From Prevotellaceae bacterium (GTDB taxonomy: Bacteria; Bacteroidota; Bacteroidia; Bacteroidales; UBA932): 7,318 nt of DNA. This document shows, in pieces, positions 5,588-7,318 of the stretch. The stretch lies in NCBI GenBank assembly GCA_031254635.1, contig JAIRUB010000227.1, forward strand, positions 1-7,318. Direction: 5' to 3'. The position numbers and the translations under genes were made by a program. Positions within the stretch are counted from its first letter, which is position 1, and every line of letters starts with the position of its first letter. A model generated the notes under the pieces. The model made no database searches. It was not told where the DNA came from and saw only the letters and a program-made list of their open reading frames with translations.

Positions 5588-5770
5588 TTATTTTTTTCCT
5601 TTGCCTGTTTTTGATAAAAGCCATCCGAACGAAATAATGGCAAACACCAATAACACGATGGCAAGCCAAGTAGGAATGTTTATAATATTGTATATAGCTA
5701 ACAATATGGCACCTGAGCCTATTCCCAGAACCAACATTAGGTATAATAATGCTTTGTAAAATTTTTTCAT
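5588..5770 (-). CDS. Small two-helix membrane protein, 60 aa
   Basis: ATG 5770-5768, 60 residues. It has two hydrophobic segments: about 6-30 (KALLYLMLVLGIGSGAILLA and following) and about 34-52 (TWLAIVLLVFAIISFGWLL). A short turn, NIINIP, joins them. Basic ends (MKKFYK and SKTGKGKK) suggest that both termini are in the cytoplasm. I recognise no family. It is spaced 7 nt from the YjbR-like gene downstream and 55 nt from apbE upstream, all on the same strand. Support for its being real comes from the coding-like hydrophobic pattern, tight spacing and lack of any competing frame. It may be a small partner of a membrane complex, but that is a guess. Confidence 0.7.
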   Translation of the reverse strand: MKKFYKALLYLMLVLGIGSGAILLAIYNIINIPTWLAIVLLVFAIISFGWLLSKTGKGKK

Positions 5771-5825
5771 AATATTTTTGTTTTACTTCCGCTCCTTTAG
5801 CAGACTTTAAATTTATATTCTCATT

Positions 5826-6830
5826 TTACTTTCTCAACATTTTCTGAACAGCAGGCGTACACCAGCTTTTCATAGTTTCATTTTCTTCAAAAATCAGGTA
5901 AGCGTCTAATTCCGGGTGATTGTTCAAAAATTTTTCAGCCTCTTCAACACCCAATACCATAAGCACGGTGGCATAAGCATCAGCGCTCATGCAATCATCA
6001 GCAAACACTGTTACACTAAGCAAGGAGTGGGTTACGGGATAGCCGGTTTTCGGATTAATAGTATGCGCATATTTCTGCCCATCTTCAATATAATATTTCC
6101 GGTAATTTCCAGAAGTTGCCATTGAGCGATTAGTAAATTGCACTATTGCCTGAATGTTTTCTCCTGGAATCATATTCCCATCTTCAGGTTTATCAATAGC
6201 CACCGCCCAAATTTTTCCCTGCTTGTTTTTTCCTGCACAGCGAATTTCACCGCCAATTTCCACTAAATAATCCGTAATCCCTTTTGCTTCCAACCATTCA
6301 GCTATCACATCCGATGAATAGCCTTTGGCTACAGCATTCATACTTAAACTTATTCGAGAGTCGATTTTCACCACGTGGCGGCCTTCTAACCATATTTTAT
6401 CCATTCCAATAATTTTTTTAAGACTATCGATTATCTGCGGTGTAATTTTCTCTTTATGCTTAAAGCCAAAGCCCCAGGCATCAAACAAAGGAGCGGCCGA
6501 AATATCGAAAACACCGGCCGAAATATCATAAATTTCACGCGAATGGTTAAAAACCGTTACAAAAAAATCATCCACTTCCACCGGCTCATTACGGTTGACT
6601 TTGGTGATAATCGAAATAGAATCATAGATAGACAGCGATTTGCAGAAAACCGTCAGTATGGAATCTATAGCTGGTTGGAAATCGCGCTTCTGCCCATCAT
6701 TGTATATTATGTGATAAGTAGTTCCCAAAGCAAAACCATCAATAGTTTTATACTGTTGTACAGAAAAATCGCAGGAAAACAGTATAAAAGCAAATACTGA
6801 CAAATGTAGGTAAGTTGTAAAGCATTTCAT
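5826..6830 (-). CDS. apbE: FAD:protein FMN transferase ApbE, lipoprotein
   Basis: ApbE attaches FMN from FAD covalently to a Ser/Thr in target proteins outside the cytoplasmic membrane, such as the NqrC/NqrB or RnfG/RnfD subunits of ion-pumping electron-transfer complexes. The 334-aa protein starts with a lipoprotein signal (hydrophobic SVFAFILFSC) with lipobox LFSC and C20 as lipidation site. Family blocks follow: GFALGTTYH (32-40), LSIYDSISIITKVNRN (66-81), GVFDISAAPLFDAWGFG (106-122), MNAVAKGYSSDVIAEWL (164-180), YLVEIGGEIRCAGKN (188-202), RSMATSGNYRKYY (235-247), YAHTINPKTGYPV (254-266) and the Mg-binding region MSADAYATVLMVLG (281-294), with D284 and T288 as expected ligands. Length is normal and nothing essential is missing. 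No target protein is encoded in the window. A -7 element at 6885-6878 precedes it. The three minus-strand genes after it may be cotranscribed. Confidence 0.95.
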   Translation of the reverse strand: MKCFTTYLHLSVFAFILFSCDFSVQQYKTIDGFALGTTYHIIYNDGQKRDFQPAIDSILTVFCKSLSIYDSISIITKVNRNEPVEVDDFFVTVFNHSREIYDISAGVFDISAAPLFDAWGFGFKHKEKITPQIIDSLKKIIGMDKIWLEGRHVVKIDSRISLSMNAVAKGYSSDVIAEWLEAKGITDYLVEIGGEIRCAGKNKQGKIWAVAIDKPEDGNMIPGENIQAIVQFTNRSMATSGNYRKYYIEDGQKYAHTINPKTGYPVTHSLLSVTVFADDCMSADAYATVLMVLGVEEAEKFLNNHPELDAYLIFEENETMKSWCTPAVQKMLRK

Positions 6831-6877
6831 GATGTAATGAATTGATAATTTGATTAAATCATTAAAAACGGATTGGA

Positions 6878-6909
6878 CAAAGATAGAAATAATTTTGGTT
6901 GAAGCTAAA
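6878..6909 (-). promoter_or_regulatory. Probable apbE promoter
   Basis: Minus-strand TATCTTTG (6885-6878) matches the -7 consensus. The -33 position, 20 bp away, holds TTTA (6909-6906), one base off TTTG. The expected start near 6871 leaves a leader of about 40 nt before ATG 6830. Confidence 0.55.
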
Positions 6910-6925
6910 ACTATTTGTATCTTTG
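6894..6925 (+). promoter_or_regulatory. Probable gpsA promoter
   Basis: TTTG (6894-6897), a 20-bp spacer and TATCTTTG (6918-6925) match both Bacteroidota elements exactly. The expected start near 6932 gives a leader of about 18 nt before ATG 6950. Its -33 element lies inside the spacer of the opposite apbE promoter, so the two are interleaved back to back. Confidence 0.72.
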
Positions 6926-6949
6926 AATATTATATTAATCTAAAGACTT

Positions 6950-7318
6950 ATGCTTTTAAACAGTAGAGAAAATAATCTCCCTTTGCGTTTTGCCATGATT
7001 GGTAACGGAAGTTGGGCAACAGCCTTGACAAAAGTATTGCTCAATAGTCAAGAGAAATTACAATGGTTTGTCCGTGAGTCAAGGATGATTAGCTATATAG
7101 AAAAGTATCACCGGAATCCTGATTTTTTGCGCTCAGCGCAATTGGATGTTACCCGTCTTGAAATGTCGGACGACATTAATATAGTCGTGCGCAATGCCGA
7201 TGTATTGGTGTTCTGCATTCCTGCCGCTTTTTTAAAGCTGGAACTTGACAAATTCACCGAATCCTTGCAAGGAAAATTTATCGTAACCGCTATCAAAGGA
7301 ATGATTCCCGACGATAAT
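6950..7318 (+). CDS. gpsA: NAD(P)H-dependent glycerol-3-phosphate dehydrogenase GpsA, 3' end beyond window
   Basis: GpsA reduces dihydroxyacetone phosphate to sn-glycerol 3-phosphate, the backbone precursor of membrane phospholipids, in the cytoplasm. Only the first 123 codons are present, covering most of the nucleotide-binding domain. The frame runs open from ATG 6950 to the right edge. Landmarks are the Rossmann motif FAMIGNGSWATAL (14-26, with G18, G20 and A23), WFVRES (39-44) at the end of strand 2, NPDFL (56-60), MSDDINIVVRNADVLVFCIPAAFL (72-95), and FIVTAIKGMIPDDN (110-123) with the conserved K116. An internal ATG at 6995 (M16) sits on the edge of the Rossmann strand. The upstream start suits the promoter at 6894-6925 better and gives the short leader usual in this phylum. 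Confidence 0.93.
   Translation, partial: MLLNSRENNLPLRFAMIGNGSWATALTKVLLNSQEKLQWFVRESRMISYIEKYHRNPDFLRSAQLDVTRLEMSDDINIVVRNADVLVFCIPAAFLKLELDKFTESLQGKFIVTAIKGMIPDDN

Noticed and set aside
5771..5825. Separate promoter for the three-gene unit after apbE
   Set aside because: The minus strand has AT-rich sequence but no TAnnTTTG match, and an AAAGGAG stretch lies too far from the start codon to be a ribosome site.
6456..6800. Open frame of 114 codons on the plus strand
   Set aside because: It is antisense to apbE, whose motifs cover this stretch.

Overview
The window looks like chromosomal DNA of a member of the Bacteroidota. Three things support this. Several upstream regions carry the phylum's -7 promoter element (TAnnTTTG), in two cases with a TTTG -33 element 19-20 bp further upstream. 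Clear Shine-Dalgarno sequences are absent. The protein set is also typical: a lamin-tail-domain secreted protein, a GSCFA-family protein, an SDR-type threonine dehydrogenase, an ApbE lipoprotein and GpsA with a GNGSWATA motif. I cannot assign genus or order.

Left part (1-2477, all minus strand). From right to left these are a GSCFA-family protein, a compact toxin-antitoxin-like pair with its own promoter, and the first 323 codons of a secreted lamin-tail protein that runs off the left edge. The pair is a 64-aa putative antitoxin overlapping a 106-aa RelE/ParE-like toxin by 26 bp.

Middle part (2478-4467). queG (epoxyqueuosine reductase, minus strand) is divergent from an SDR-type L-threonine 3-dehydrogenase gene (plus strand). 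They share a short promoter region in which the two -7 elements form a 10-bp inverted repeat. The queG/GSCFA junction is made of two sets of short direct repeats, one of which encodes the last residues of QueG. Both queG and the GSCFA gene appear to start with TTG.

Right part (4525-7318). Four minus-strand genes lie in order: apbE, a 60-aa two-helix membrane protein, a MmcQ/YjbR-family protein and a class I SAM methyltransferase. The last three are closely spaced and probably form an operon, possibly extending from apbE. Divergent from apbE is gpsA (plus strand), cut by the right edge, with an interleaved divergent promoter pair between them.

Most genes are housekeeping or metabolic: tRNA modification, threonine catabolism, flavinylation of membrane electron-transfer proteins and phospholipid precursor synthesis. 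The accessory-looking parts are the toxin-antitoxin pair and the AT-rich methyltransferase/YjbR genes. I see no rRNA, tRNA, CRISPR array, transposase or prophage gene. The best candidates for something undescribed are the unusual antitoxin with operator-like repeats in its promoter, and the repeat-built gene junction at 2481-2550.
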